Shown: one piece after another, positions 1 to 9,123 of the stretch
How positions within the stretch are numbered: position 1 is the first letter of the stretch
How the letters are laid out: every line of letters begins with the position of its first letter
DNA from: JAWKWH01 sp965204295
GTDB lineage: Bacteria; Pseudomonadota; Alphaproteobacteria; Rhizobiales; Rhizobiaceae
Assembly (NCBI GenBank): GCA_965204295.1
Contig: OZ241973.1
Location: 1,302,001-1,366,000 of the forward strand
DNA length: 64,000 nucleotides
Reading direction: 5' to 3'
Translations under genes and position numbers: made by a program
The notes under the pieces: model-generated
Told to the model about the DNA's origin: nothing
Seen by the model: the letters and a program-made list of their open reading frames with translations, nothing else
The model's database searches: none

Positions 1-1
1 G

Positions 2-628
2 CAAGCCCTTGAACAAAAGCGCAAGGACGTGGCCGACCTGCGCCACATCCGGATCACGAAGCGCCGGCCCTTCATGGCCGACCACCTGGAAAGGCTTGCT
101 TTCATTTTGGTTTCATAGAGGAGACCTCGGTCAAGACAAACATGGCCAGAACCACCGGGTGGCCCCCACGCGGGCAGCGCCTTGTCGATCACGCGCCGTT
201 TGGGCGCCGGCGCACGCAAACATTCATCGGGGCCCTGCGCCATGACCGACCGGACGCGCCATGGGTGATCGCCAGCGCGATGAACGGCAAGATGGTCGAG
301 TTCCAACCCAACCGATTCCGACCCTGCGTCCCGGCGATGCGGTCATTCCGGACAACCGCTCCGGTCATAAAAGTCCCGGCGGCGCACAGACCGTGCCAGA
401 CATCGCAGCCCGGTTCCCTTTCCTGTGCCGCCCTACAGCCCTGACCTCAATCCAATAGAGATGGCCTTCTCAAAGCTGAAGACACTGAAACCGAAAGGCC
501 GCGGCGCGGACCTGCGATCAGCTATGGCAAGCCGTCGGACATGTCCGCGACCTCTTCTCGGAAGAGAAATGCTGCAACTGCTTCATAGCAAATGGATATG
601 AGGCCAATCAACCGCAACACGCTCTAGG
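2..628 (+). mobile_element. Decayed IS630-family transposase remnant (C-terminal DDE region)
   Basis: Pieces of an IS630-type DDE transposase can be read in successive frames. Position 2 gives A-L-E-Q-K-R-K-D-V-A; about 116 gives I-E-E-T-S-V-K-T-N-M-A-R-T-T-G-W, matching the family catalytic stretch FIDETxxKTNMA; 317-420 gives T-L-R-P-G-D-A-V-I-P-D-N; about 427 gives P-P-Y-S-P-D-L-N-P-I-E, the highly typical third acidic motif; 510-628 gives the end D-Q-L-W-Q-A-V-G-H-V-R-D-L-F-S-E-E. At least four frame changes and a stop after residue 38 mean no functional product. The element is also cut by the window edge, so its left end is unseen. In the family this enzyme moves short elements into TA targets; here it is a fossil. 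The family call is confident, the exact IS is unknown. Confidence 0.8.
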
Positions 629-750
629 TCATTGCAGGGCCCCAATTCGTTCAGCAGAAGCGATGCTACCAGCCCGTCATGCGCCTGTCCGGGAACCGGA
701 AGGGCGCACACTGCACAGGTTATCCATTCGGCAATCCATGCCGAGACGGT

Positions 751-864
751 GAAATCGAACATCGCCTGACAAAGCCGACATGAACCAAGGGCCAGCCGAA
801 CGGATTAACCGGACCGCCAAGGACGCGGTGGTGAGACGCTTCCACTACGCGGCAGCCGCCTGAG
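751..864 (+). mobile_element. Second transposase fossil (IS481/IS3-like rve C-terminus)
   Basis: The frame at 751 reads E-I-E-H-R-L-T-K-P-T and then stops. One base shift away, from 779, the sequence reads M-N-Q-G-P-A-E-R-I-N-R-T-A-K-D-A-V-V-R-R-F-H-Y. Joined, this matches the end of integrase-core transposases of IS481/IS3 type, where I-E-H-R-L-T-K-P is followed by N-G-x-x-E-R-x-N-R-T-x-K-D-A-T-V-K-R-F-H-Y. Only about 38 codons survive. It lies just after the IS630 fossil and before an AT-rich stretch, so this end of the window is a graveyard of insertions next to a tRNA gene. Confidence 0.65.
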
Positions 865-1287
865 TTGATGGCTCGAGTGATTAAGGCAGATCACAATCTT
901 CCAATCCTTTGGAACGAGTGAAGAACGCATTTGGGCTTTGACGCTTAAACTGTAGGCTTGTCTGAATAGAAATTCAACTTATCCAAAAACTGCATTATTT
1001 TGGAAAAACTGAGAAAAATACAACTTGTCCACCTTCTGGCAAGCATGGATTTTGCGGACAATATACAGTTTGCCAATAGCAACGGGCCCAAAGGCCGACA
1101 ACTCTCTCGAATAATTCTGAGAATCCAGGCGATCTCCAATATTTGCAACAGAGACTTAGCGACAAACATCCTAAAAACGGGGCGCATATCAGTTTCGCCA
1201 CACCAAATACCGATAGGCTATCTCGTTAACCTCCTGATAATACAGTACCAAGAAGTATGTAATTGCCGATGATATCGAGAAAATGCA
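865..1287. other. AT-rich stretch without a recognisable gene
   Basis: This roughly 420-bp stretch is visibly richer in A and T than its neighbours. It contains one 90-codon open frame (1000-1272, plus) that I do not recognise and that has no convincing ribosome binding site. It lies between the transposase fossils and the 3' end of tRNA-Ala, a position where integrated elements are often found, but I found no direct repeat of the tRNA end. Confidence 0.4.
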
Positions 1288-1363
<76 letters not shown>

Positions 1364-1500
1364 ACAAACTGGCCGCCCGTCGACAAATCCGCATCATCCA
1401 TGGCGACGTCGCAGCCGACTGCGGCTTTAACGAAGCCACGCGGCAAGATCAAGAAGATTCAGACCTGCAAATCCCGACAAACGCGCCGGAAGACCAGGCG

Positions 1501-1899
1501 CTAGCTATCGTCGTCATCGCTTTCAACCTTGACGATTCCGGATACGTCCTCGTCATCTTCATCCGGAGTGAGAAACGTATCGCCCTCATCGCTGTCGTCG
1601 TCGATGCCGGCTGCATCGTCATCGGAATTATCGTCAACATTCGGGTCGGCCGGCGGGTCGTCTCCGATGTCCTCCTCTTCCGCATCTTGCAGCGAGACAA
1701 TTTCCGCACCTTCATCCTCGGCTTCGGTTTCTGTTTCCTCGACCTCTTCTTTCTCCTCGGTCTTCAAGTCCGCCTCGAAAAAGGAAAGGGGATAGCTTTT
1801 GCCCGTATAGGGAGAAACGACAGGAACACGGTCCAGGTCGTAAAACTTTCGCCCGGTCTCCGGGTCGACACGCTTGGCGCCAAGTTCGGGTTTTGCCAT
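1501..1899 (-). CDS. TIGR02300 family (FYDLN-acid) protein
   Basis: A 132-residue protein starting M-A-K-P-E-L-G-A-K-R, followed by the defining block K-F-Y-D-L-D-R and S-P-Y-T-G-K-S-Y-P in the first 40 residues. The rest is an extremely acidic, low-complexity tail rich in Asp and Glu ending D-D-D-D-S. The family occurs in alphaproteobacteria, often beside aroA as here; its function is unknown. I chose the internal ATG at 1899 because the family begins exactly there; the 32 codons upstream in frame do not resemble it. The N-terminal block looks as if it could hold a small fold, while the tail is probably disordered. Confidence 0.9.
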   Translation of the reverse strand: MAKPELGAKRVDPETGRKFYDLDRVPVVSPYTGKSYPLSFFEADLKTEEKEEVEETETEAEDEGAEIVSLQDAEEEDIGDDPPADPNVDDNSDDDAAGIDDDSDEGDTFLTPDEDDEDVSGIVKVESDDDDS

Positions 1900-2160
1900 G
1901 ACAAACGCCTCGATGGTCGGGAACCGGATTCCGGTGCTCAAATTCAGTAAACCGGGCGATTCCGACACGAAAAATCCCGGTCCCCATAACTTCAAGAATC
2001 GGGTGTGTCAAAGCCTTATCCCGCTTCCGCCCGGGATATGATTTCGGGCCGCAAACAGGGATGACGGCGACCGGAAGCCGTGATAGACGTTCATCCGGTA
2101 TTTCCGGTCAGCCATTGCTTCAATGAGAGGCTCGCGAGCATCCGAACCGCTCGGTTATCC

Positions 2161-3510
2161 ATGCAACACATTCACAAAACGAAACCCGCAGTCTCTCAAT
2201 TATCCGGTGCGCTCGGCGGAAAAGTGCGCGTACCCGGAGACAAGTCGATATCGCATCGCGCGCTGATGCTCGGAGGTCTGGCAAGCGGTCAGACGCGCAT
2301 TTCAGGCCTTCTGGAGAGCGAAGATGTGCTTGCCACCGGTCGGGCCATGCACGATATGGGGGCGAGGATATCCCGTATCGATACGCGGTGGCATGTCGCA
2401 GGGACCGGAAACGGGTGCCTGCTCGAACCGGAAGAACCACTTGACTTCGGCAACGCGGGCACGGGGTGCCGGTTGGCCATGGGGCTCGCCGGCGCCTATG
2501 ACATGAAGACCGCATTCACCGGAGACGCGTCGCTTCGGAGCCGACCGATGGGGCGCATACTCGATCTCTTGCGCCGGATGGGTGTGCAGGTCGAGGCCGG
2601 CGAGGGCGACCGATTGCCCGTCACGTTGCGCGGTCCGCGGTCCACATCCCCCATCTCCTACGAGGTGCCGGTGCCTTCGGCCCAGGTAAAATCGGCGGTC
2701 CTGCTCGCCGGGTTGAACACACCGGGCACGACAACGGTCATAGAATCGGTCGTAACGCGTGATCATACCGAAAAGATGCTGGCCGGGTTCGGTGCGAAAC
2801 TTGAGGTCGAAACCGATCGCGGGGGCGCCCGATATATCAGGCTCCAGGGTCAATGCGAGCTGAAAGGACAGATGATCGATGTTCCCGGAGACCCGTCATC
2901 GGCGGCGTTTCCGTTGGTCGCGGCGCTGATTGCGCCCGGGTCGGATATTATGATCGAAAATGTGCTGATGAATCCGACCCGAACCGGATTGATCACAACG
3001 TTGTTGGAGATGGGCGGCAGTATAGAAGCGACAAATCCGCAGAAGGTCGGCGGTGAAGATGTCGCCGATTTGAGAGTCCGTCATTCCGACCTGAAGGGTG
3101 TCGGCGTACCGGCGGACCGCGCGCCGTCGATGATCGACGAATATCCGGTTCTGGCCGTCGCGGCTTCATTCGCAGAGGGCGAAACCACGATGGATGGCCT
3201 GGACGAATTACGGGTCAAGGAAAGCGATCGGCTCGCCGCCGTCGCCCGCGGCCTGGAAGCGAATGGCGTCGATTGCAGGGAGGACGGCGCTTCCTTGGTC
3301 GTGCGCGGCGACCCCGGAGGTGGTGGACTCGGCGCCGTATCATCCGGTGTGGCGGTCGCCACTCATCTCGATCATCGAATTGCAATGAGTTTCCTGGTGA
3401 TGGGTCTGGCCGCGCATCGGGACGTGACAATTGACGACATATCCATGATTGCGACAAGCTTTCCGAATTTCGTCGATCTCATGAATGGTCTCGGGGCGAG
3501 AATCTCCTGA
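2161..3510 (+). CDS. aroA: 3-phosphoshikimate 1-carboxyvinyltransferase (EPSP synthase)
   Basis: Sixth step of the shikimate pathway: joins phosphoenolpyruvate to shikimate-3-phosphate in the cytoplasm. From the ATG at 2161 the protein has 449 residues, usual for the family. It shows P-G-D-K-S-I-S-H-R-A at residues 25-34 (PEP and substrate binding), D-F-G-N-A-G-T-G-C-R near residue 100, R-V-K-E-S-D-R-L-A-A and D-H-R-I-A-M-S-F late in the chain. The G-N-A-x-T-G-C-R-L form is that of class II enzymes such as CP4; the variable residue is Gly here, where CP4 has the Ala linked to glyphosate tolerance. An earlier in-frame ATG at 2080 would add 27 residues that do not look like the family. Its stop overlaps the cmk start by one base, so the two are translationally coupled. 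Confidence 0.95.
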   Translation: MQHIHKTKPAVSQLSGALGGKVRVPGDKSISHRALMLGGLASGQTRISGLLESEDVLATGRAMHDMGARISRIDTRWHVAGTGNGCLLEPEEPLDFGNAGTGCRLAMGLAGAYDMKTAFTGDASLRSRPMGRILDLLRRMGVQVEAGEGDRLPVTLRGPRSTSPISYEVPVPSAQVKSAVLLAGLNTPGTTTVIESVVTRDHTEKMLAGFGAKLEVETDRGGARYIRLQGQCELKGQMIDVPGDPSSAAFPLVAALIAPGSDIMIENVLMNPTRTGLITTLLEMGGSIEATNPQKVGGEDVADLRVRHSDLKGVGVPADRAPSMIDEYPVLAVAASFAEGETTMDGLDELRVKESDRLAAVARGLEANGVDCREDGASLVVRGDPGGGGLGAVSSGVAVATHLDHRIAMSFLVMGLAAHRDVTIDDISMIATSFPNFVDLMNGLGARIS

Positions 3511-4148
3511 TGGTCGCGATCGCGATTGACGGTCCGTCCGCGTCAGGCAAAGGAACGCTTGCGCGACGACTGGCGGTGGAATACGGATTTCACCATCTGG
3601 ATACCGGATTGACCTACAGGACGGTGGCAAAGGAATTGCTGGATCGGGAGCAACCGCTCGACGAGGAGACCATAGCGGAAAACGCCGCGCGTTCCGTGTT
3701 CCTAGCGAGACTTGATCGTGATCTGCTTTCGACGCCCGAAATCGGTGAGGCGGCTTCAAAGATTGCCGTCATGAAGGGTGTGCGTCGCGTTCTCGTGGAC
3801 AAGCAACGTGAATTTGCAACTCGGGAACCCGGAGCGATACTTGACGGTCGTGATATTGGAACGGTTGTATGTCCGGACGCGGTTGTCAAGCTCTTCGTCA
3901 CCGCGTCGCCGGAGGTTCGCGCCGGGCGGCGTCACGCCGAATTGATCGCAAAAGGTTCGAATTTAAGGCTCGACGAAATTCTGGGCGATATCAGGCGGCG
4001 TGATGCCCGCGACATGCAGCGCGCCGTTTCGCCGTTGAGACCGGCATCGGATGCACACTTGCTTGATACCAGTGAAATGGATATAGAAACCGCGTTCGAA
4101 ACCGCAAAACACCTGATTGACCGGAAGTTGCGGATTGGAACGGCATAG
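3510..4148 (+). CDS. cmk: Cytidylate kinase
   Basis: Phosphorylates CMP and dCMP with ATP in pyrimidine nucleotide recycling. The 212-residue chain has the P-loop G-P-S-A-S-G-K-G-T at residues 8-16, the D-T-G segment that contacts CMP, L-D-G-R-D-I-G-T-V in the middle, and the lid-type segment R-R-D-A-R-D-M-Q-R. The ATG shares one base with the aroA TGA (TGATG). The aroA-cmk-rpsA order is common in bacteria and supports co-transcription. Length is normal for short-form enzymes. Confidence 0.95.
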   Translation: MVAIAIDGPSASGKGTLARRLAVEYGFHHLDTGLTYRTVAKELLDREQPLDEETIAENAARSVFLARLDRDLLSTPEIGEAASKIAVMKGVRRVLVDKQREFATREPGAILDGRDIGTVVCPDAVVKLFVTASPEVRAGRRHAELIAKGSNLRLDEILGDIRRRDARDMQRAVSPLRPASDAHLLDTSEMDIETAFETAKHLIDRKLRIGTA

Positions 4149-4303
4149 GACCGAAATCACAGTCCGTCACCGCATTTCAGCGCCGAACGATACGTTTGCG
4201 TATCAGTTGATCTCCATGAGCCGGAAACGTGGGCAGACGGGCTAACGCAACACGAACCCAGGCGCAATTGCCGTATGTATCGCGGCCCGATCAGGAGAAA
4301 AAA

Positions 4304-6001
4304 TTGTCAAAATCCAATCCGTCGCGCGACGAGTTCGCCGCGCTGCTTGATGAGAGTTTTTCAGCGGAACGTTCAGCGGAAGGCTCGGTCGTCAAAGGCA
4401 CCATCACGGCCATTGAGAAGGACATGGCCATCGTTGACGTCGGTCTTAAGGTTGAAGGCCGTGTCGCGCTGAAAGAATTCGGAGCCGCCGCGCGGGACGG
4501 ATCGCTCAAGGCCGGCGATGAAGTCGAAGTCTATGTCGAGCGGATCGAGAATGCGCTTGGCGAGGCGATGCTGTCGCGGGAAAAAGCGCGCCGCGAGGAA
4601 AGCTGGGTTCAACTGGAAGCCAAATTCGAAGCCGGAGAACGGGTTGAAGGGATCATCTTCAACCAGGTCAAGGGCGGATTTACGGTTGATCTCGATGGCG
4701 CGGTGGCATTTCTTCCACGCAGCCAGGTCGACATTCGGCCAATCCGCGACGTCACCCCGTTGATGCACAATCCACAGCCATTTGAAATCCTGAAAATGGA
4801 CAAGCGCCGGGGCAATATCGTCGTTTCGCGGCGCACGGTGCTTGAAGAGAGCCGCGCCGAACAGCGCTCCGAGATTGTCCAGAATCTCGAGGAAGGCCAG
4901 GTCGTTGAGGGCGTTGTCAAGAATATCACCGATTACGGCGCTTTTGTCGACCTTGGCGGAATCGACGGCCTGCTGCACGTCACCGACATGGCCTGGCGCC
5001 GCGTCAATCATCCGACCGAGATTCTGAATATCGGTCAGACCGTCAACGTTCAGGTCATCCGCATCAATCAGGAAACACACCGCATTTCGCTTGGCATGAA
5101 ACAGCTTGAGGCTGATCCGTGGGGAGACATCGGCGGCAAATATCCGCTCGGCAAGAAGATCGCCGGCACGGTCACCAATATCACCGACTACGGCGCCTTT
5201 GTCGAACTGGAGCCCGGTATCGAAGGCCTGATCCACGTTTCCGAAATGTCCTGGACGAAGAAAAACGTTCATCCCGGAAAGATCCTCTCGACCACCCAGG
5301 CAGTAGAGATCGTTGTGCTTGAGGTGGATCCGCAGAAGCGGCGGATTTCTCTTGGTCTCAAGCAGACACTCGAAAATCCGTGGGAAGCGTTCGCAACGAC
5401 GTTCAAGCCCGGCGCGATTGTCGAGGGCGAGGTCAAGAACAAGACCGAGTTCGGGCTGTTTATCGGGCTGGAAGGCGATGTCGATGGCATGGTCCATTTG
5501 TCCGACCTCGATTGGAACCGTCCCGGCGAGCAAGTGATCGACGATTACGAGAAAGGTATGACGGTCAAGGCCAAGGTGCTCGACGTCGATGTCGAAAAGG
5601 AGCGCATATCGCTTGGCATCAAGCAGATGTCCGGCGAAGGCGCTGGCGCATCGGCCGGTGAACTGCGCAAGAATGCGGTTGTTACGTGCGAGGTCATCGA
5701 CCTCAAGGAAGGCGGGCTTGAGGTGAAGCTCGTCGAGAGCGGTATCGGAGCCTTCATCAAACGCGCCGACTTGAGCCGCGACCGCGGCGAGCAGCGCCCG
5801 GAGCGCTTTTCGGTCGGTCAGAAGGTCGATGCCCGGGTCACCCAGTTCGAAAAGAAGAGCGGCAAGATCGTCGTTTCGATCAAGGCTCTTGAAATCGCCG
5901 AGGAAAAGGAAGTGGTGGCGCAATATGGATCAACCGATTCCGGCGCGTCGCTGGGCGATATTCTGGGTGCGGCCCTCAAAAAGCAGGATGGCGAGGAGTA
6001 G
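4304..6001 (+). CDS. rpsA: 30S ribosomal protein S1
   Basis: S1 sits on the small ribosomal subunit and helps unfold and capture mRNA. The start is taken as TTG at 4304 because an excellent Shine-Dalgarno (AGGAG, 4293-4297) sits 6 bases upstream and the resulting N-terminus (M-S-K-S-N-P-S-R-D-E-F) matches alphaproteobacterial S1; an upstream in-frame ATG at 4229 lacks such a site. The 565 residues contain repeated S1/OB domains, visible as recurring I-T-D-Y-G-A-F-V and R-I-S-L-G-x-K-Q blocks. It is followed by a hairpin terminator, closing the aroA-cmk-rpsA group. Confidence 0.96.
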   Translation: MSKSNPSRDEFAALLDESFSAERSAEGSVVKGTITAIEKDMAIVDVGLKVEGRVALKEFGAAARDGSLKAGDEVEVYVERIENALGEAMLSREKARREESWVQLEAKFEAGERVEGIIFNQVKGGFTVDLDGAVAFLPRSQVDIRPIRDVTPLMHNPQPFEILKMDKRRGNIVVSRRTVLEESRAEQRSEIVQNLEEGQVVEGVVKNITDYGAFVDLGGIDGLLHVTDMAWRRVNHPTEILNIGQTVNVQVIRINQETHRISLGMKQLEADPWGDIGGKYPLGKKIAGTVTNITDYGAFVELEPGIEGLIHVSEMSWTKKNVHPGKILSTTQAVEIVVLEVDPQKRRISLGLKQTLENPWEAFATTFKPGAIVEGEVKNKTEFGLFIGLEGDVDGMVHLSDLDWNRPGEQVIDDYEKGMTVKAKVLDVDVEKERISLGIKQMSGEGAGASAGELRKNAVVTCEVIDLKEGGLEVKLVESGIGAFIKRADLSRDRGEQRPERFSVGQKVDARVTQFEKKSGKIVVSIKALEIAEEKEVVAQYGSTDSGASLGDILGAALKKQDGEE

Positions 6002-6030
6002 GCGCTCAGCTTTGTGGCGTTACGGATGCG

Positions 6031-6064
6031 AAAGGGCCGCGGACATCGTCCACGGCCTTTTTCG
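6031..6064 (+). terminator. Rho-independent terminator after rpsA
   Basis: A GC-rich hairpin, GGCCGCGGAC - ATC - GTCCACGGCC, with one C-A mismatch, is flanked by AAA upstream and followed by TTTTT. It lies 30 bp after the rpsA stop and faces the 3' end of the convergent coiled-coil gene at 6091, so it may serve both directions. Confidence 0.8.
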
Positions 6065-6090
6065 ACTATGCAACAGCATCCGCAATCGCC

Positions 6091-7461
6091 CTAATGTTTC
6101 GTGGAACTGCCGGAAATATCAGGTGACGGCGGCGCTTCCCCTTCGCTTCGAGGGGGGCGGGATGCGGCCTCCAGCTTCGCACGCATATCCGAAATCTGCT
6201 CTTCGGCCGCTTTGTGCATTGCCTGGTACTGAGCCAAACGCTGATTTTCAGCCGAGATACTCCTGATGGAATTCTTGAGCTCTTCGTTTTGCTGTTTCTG
6301 ATAGTCTAGGCCCATCAGATCCGACATGTATCGCAAATTGACTTCCGAAAGATTGGCTGTCTTTGCGGACAATTCCCGTTTTGCCGAGTCCAACTCCCGT
6401 TGTGCGCTGTCGAGTTCCGCGCGCACGGTCATCTTCTCACGATCAGCGTTTTGTGCATATTGTTTGGCTTCCGCTAGTTGATCGTGCAGTTCGCGCTCGG
6501 ACTCCTCAAACAGACGCAGGCGCGATTCGAGATTGTCCAGTTCCGACCGCTGGGCGTAAAGTTCACGCTGCAGCCGGTTTGACATCTCATTGCTATCTTC
6601 CTCAAGCCTGGATTTTTCAGTTCCGAGAGCATTGAGCCGGGTTTTGAGGTCGGCTCGCTCCTTCTGCAGCCGGGCAGTCTCCCGTTTGGCGGTCTCGTAT
6701 TCGCTGGTCATCGAACGATAGCGCCGGGTCTCGGCGTCAAACCGGTTGACGAACTCGTCATACCTGCGGCGAACTTCCGACTCCTGTTTAAGAGATTTGC
6801 TCAAATCGGCCGCCAGCACCGAATTACGTTCGCGGACTGCCTCGTTTTCATGTTCAAGCTTGAGATTGTTCTCGGCCGCAAGGTTTACCGAGGAATTTGC
6901 CTTTTCAAGTTCCTTTTCCAAACGCTGGCCATTTTCTTCCGCGGCGGCAAGCGCGGTCCGGCCATCGTTCAGGCGCTTTCGCGTCATTTCAAGTTCTGAA
7001 GTCAATTCCGCCTCGCGGATCTTCATTGCCTCCATCATGGCTTCCTTTTCGGAAACCGCGGTCTCAATGACCTTTACCTGTCGTTCCCTGCGCAGGCTGT
7101 CATCGCTCAGCTTCGCGTTCTCAATCTCAAGTATCGCATTTCGATGAAATTCGGATTCGATAGACGGTAAAAACGCGCCGGTCTCATGCAGGTTGGAACG
7201 CGTTTTGTTCAATGCGTCGGTCAGCGTCTCGATATTTCCGACGATGTTGCGAAAATCACCGTGAAACTTCTCGAATTCATGCATTCGAGGGCTTTTGACA
7301 GGCGCAGGTTCAGGTTCGGTCGGCGCGGTCGCGATTTCGCCGACGTCAACGATAGATTGCGAAGCGCTATCCGGCGCCATTTCGATTTCCGACTTTGCTA
7401 CCGCTTCCTGCGCACTCTCTTCCTCATCGGATTTTCGCGAGAACAGCGAAAAAATACCCAT
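6091..7461 (-). CDS. Long coiled-coil protein (cytoskeletal-like), unrecognised
   Basis: A 456-residue protein I cannot assign to a named family. The N-terminus M-G-I-F-S-L-F-S-R-K is followed by an acidic, Pro-rich linker to about residue 65. From about residue 70 to 430 it is almost continuous heptad-like sequence with Glu, Lys, Arg and Leu and few Pro or Gly, for example L-E-K-E-L-E-K-A-N and A-E-L-D-S-A-Q-R-E-L-D-S-A-K-R-E-L. The C-terminus is a short Pro/Ser tail. No signal peptide, membrane span or nucleotide-binding motif is visible. Such architecture is seen in bacterial filament-forming or polarity proteins, but that is analogy only. It is convergent with rpsA and downstream of the cys operon; a perfect inverted repeat lies 141 bp upstream of its start. 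Confidence 0.75.
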   Translation of the reverse strand: MGIFSLFSRKSDEEESAQEAVAKSEIEMAPDSASQSIVDVGEIATAPTEPEPAPVKSPRMHEFEKFHGDFRNIVGNIETLTDALNKTRSNLHETGAFLPSIESEFHRNAILEIENAKLSDDSLRRERQVKVIETAVSEKEAMMEAMKIREAELTSELEMTRKRLNDGRTALAAAEENGQRLEKELEKANSSVNLAAENNLKLEHENEAVRERNSVLAADLSKSLKQESEVRRRYDEFVNRFDAETRRYRSMTSEYETAKRETARLQKERADLKTRLNALGTEKSRLEEDSNEMSNRLQRELYAQRSELDNLESRLRLFEESERELHDQLAEAKQYAQNADREKMTVRAELDSAQRELDSAKRELSAKTANLSEVNLRYMSDLMGLDYQKQQNEELKNSIRSISAENQRLAQYQAMHKAAEEQISDMRAKLEAASRPPRSEGEAPPSPDISGSSTKH

Positions 7462-7602
7462 GGGTGTCTCCCAATTTCCCGCAAGCGAGACAATCTGGCC
7501 GGCTATGTACTCAAAACGCCCCGAGCCCCGCAGTCAGACTAAATGATCTCAATGCAGGTCACAACCGATTTCTCCGATCAAATTGCCGTCATTTCCATCT
7601 GA

Positions 7603-7625
7603 TCGATATTGTTTATCAATATCGA
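7603..7625. promoter_or_regulatory. Perfect 9-bp inverted repeat upstream of the coiled-coil gene
   Basis: TCGATATTG - TTTAT - CAATATCGA, with nine matching bases on each side, lies in the 269-bp gap between the end of the ferredoxin gene and the start of the coiled-coil gene. It is AT-rich and has no T-tract, so it resembles an operator more than an intrinsic terminator. Its regulator is unknown. Confidence 0.45.
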
Positions 7626-7730
7626 CCAAGTCCGCTAGCGACCGCAGCAAATAATCGCGCGAACCGCAGCGGAACCGCATATGTCGGAAATGCCTTGTTT
7701 GGCTCTTCCACACAACCGCGGAAACAAGGC

Positions 7731-8081
7731 TCAGGCGGCGTCCCGTTGACCGGATTCGTTTCCTGTTCCAGGTGCAAGCGTTAACGTCAGTCCGTCAAGC
7801 GCTTCCGTCATAATCAACTGGCAGGAAAGTCTGGAATTATGGCTAACGTCAAATGCGTGGTCCAATCGATCGATTTCTTCATCAAGCGCTTCGGGTAATT
7901 CGCCGGTCCAATCGGGCGCGACATGGACGTGGCATGTGGCGCAAGCACAAGCGCCGCCGCATTCCGCCCTGATGTCCAAACCCCAATCGCGGATGATCTC
8001 CATCACGCGAAATCCCTCCAGGGCCTCCAGACGGCGGTGCACCCCCTGCTGGTCGATCACATTGATATGCATGTCGGTCAC
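7731..8081 (-). CDS. [2Fe-2S] ferredoxin, adrenodoxin type
   Basis: A 116-residue electron carrier. Cluster ligands fit C41-x5-C47-x2-C50 and a distal C87 in R-L-S-C-Q-L-I, the adrenodoxin/putidaredoxin arrangement (an extra Cys45 lies inside the loop). It is the last gene of the sulfate operon and its GTG start overlaps the reductase stop by four bases (GTGA), which argues for coupling; an ATG at 8072 is the alternative start. The context suggests that it carries electrons from the adjacent FAD reductase to the siroheme sulfite reductase CysI. That role is an inference. Confidence 0.85.
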   Translation of the reverse strand: MTDMHINVIDQQGVHRRLEALEGFRVMEIIRDWGLDIRAECGGACACATCHVHVAPDWTGELPEALDEEIDRLDHAFDVSHNSRLSCQLIMTEALDGLTLTLAPGTGNESGQRDAA

Positions 8082-9103
8082 GCCGCTTTCAGCTTCTTCT
8101 GCAGACTTGTCGAAGAGGTGGTGTATTGAAAGATCACCCGCTCTCCCGGGCTTGCTATGCGCTTTGCCGCCTGCGCCATCAGCGCGGCTTCGTGGAATCC
8201 GGACAGGATCAGCTTCAGCTTGCCGGGATAGGTATTGATGTCGCCGACCGCAAATATACCGGGCTCCGAGGTTTCAAATTTCTCGGTGTCGACAGGTATG
8301 AGGTTCCGCTCAAGATTGAGACCCCAATCCGCGACGGGACCCAGTTTCATGGTCAGTCCGAAGAAGGGAAGCATCCGGGAGGCGTCGACCTGACGCTCGC
8401 CCTCGGGCGTCCTGACGGACAGGCCGGACAATACGCCGTCGCTTCCCTGAAGGGCTATGACCTGGCCTTGCATGAAATCAAGCTCACCTTCCTTTTGCAG
8501 CGCCCACATCTTGTTGACGCTGTCGGGCGCGGCTCGAAATTCAGGCCGCCGGTGAACCAGGGTGATCGAGTTTGCGACTTTTCGCAGGTTCAGCGCCCAG
8601 TCCAGCGCCGAATCGCCGCCACCCACAATCACGACGTCTTCACCACGGAAAGCTTCCATTTGGCGCACGGCGTAAAATACCGACTTGCCTTCAAAGGCGT
8701 CGATACCCGGAATTGGCGGTCTTTTGGGCTGGAACGAGCCGCCGCCGGCCGCGATAATCACCACTTTTGCCGAGAATGACTTTCCCTGATCCGTCGATAC
8801 GAAAAGGGCGCCATCGTCCCCGCGCCGAAGTTCGGTAACCATCTCACCGTAGTGAAATCGCGGATCAAACGGCGAAATCTGCTTTAGCAGATTGTCGGTT
8901 AGTTCCTGGCCCGAGATTTCGGGCAAACCGGGAATGTCGTAGATCGGTTTTTCGGGATAAAGTTCCGCGCACTGACCTCCGGGCTTGTCCAATATATCGA
9001 TGAGATGACAACGCAGGTCCAACAGGCCCAGTTCGAAAACGGCGAACAGGCCGACCGGTCCGGCGCCAATGATAACGACATCCGTTTCGATCGCGTCCGA
9101 CAT
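8078..9103 (-). CDS. Ferredoxin-NADP+ reductase, thioredoxin-reductase-like (YumC type)
   Basis: A 341-residue FAD flavoprotein. The N-terminal G-A-G-P-V-G-L-F-A (from residue 13) binds FAD; V-I-V-G-G-G-D-S-A-L-D-W-A (about 155-168) is the NAD(P)-binding Rossmann loop; G-I-F-A-V-G-D-I-N near the end closes the FAD site. It lacks the C-x-x-C redox pair of thioredoxin reductase, which defines the ferredoxin-reductase subgroup. It sits between DUF934 and a [2Fe-2S] ferredoxin in the cys operon, so it most likely feeds NADPH electrons to ferredoxin for sulfite reduction. Confidence 0.88.
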   Translation of the reverse strand: MSDAIETDVVIIGAGPVGLFAVFELGLLDLRCHLIDILDKPGGQCAELYPEKPIYDIPGLPEISGQELTDNLLKQISPFDPRFHYGEMVTELRRGDDGALFVSTDQGKSFSAKVVIIAAGGGSFQPKRPPIPGIDAFEGKSVFYAVRQMEAFRGEDVVIVGGGDSALDWALNLRKVANSITLVHRRPEFRAAPDSVNKMWALQKEGELDFMQGQVIALQGSDGVLSGLSVRTPEGERQVDASRMLPFFGLTMKLGPVADWGLNLERNLIPVDTEKFETSEPGIFAVGDINTYPGKLKLILSGFHEAALMAQAAKRIASPGERVIFQYTTSSTSLQKKLKAA

Positions 9104-9123
9104 TCATTTGTCCTTAGTTCGTT

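Noticed and set aside
1000..1272. 90-codon plus-strand frame near tRNA-Ala
   Set aside because: AT-rich region with no recognisable family and no Shine-Dalgarno.
4373..5923. 516-codon minus-strand frame opposite rpsA
   Set aside because: Shadow of the S1 repeats; no family resemblance, and rpsA is certain.
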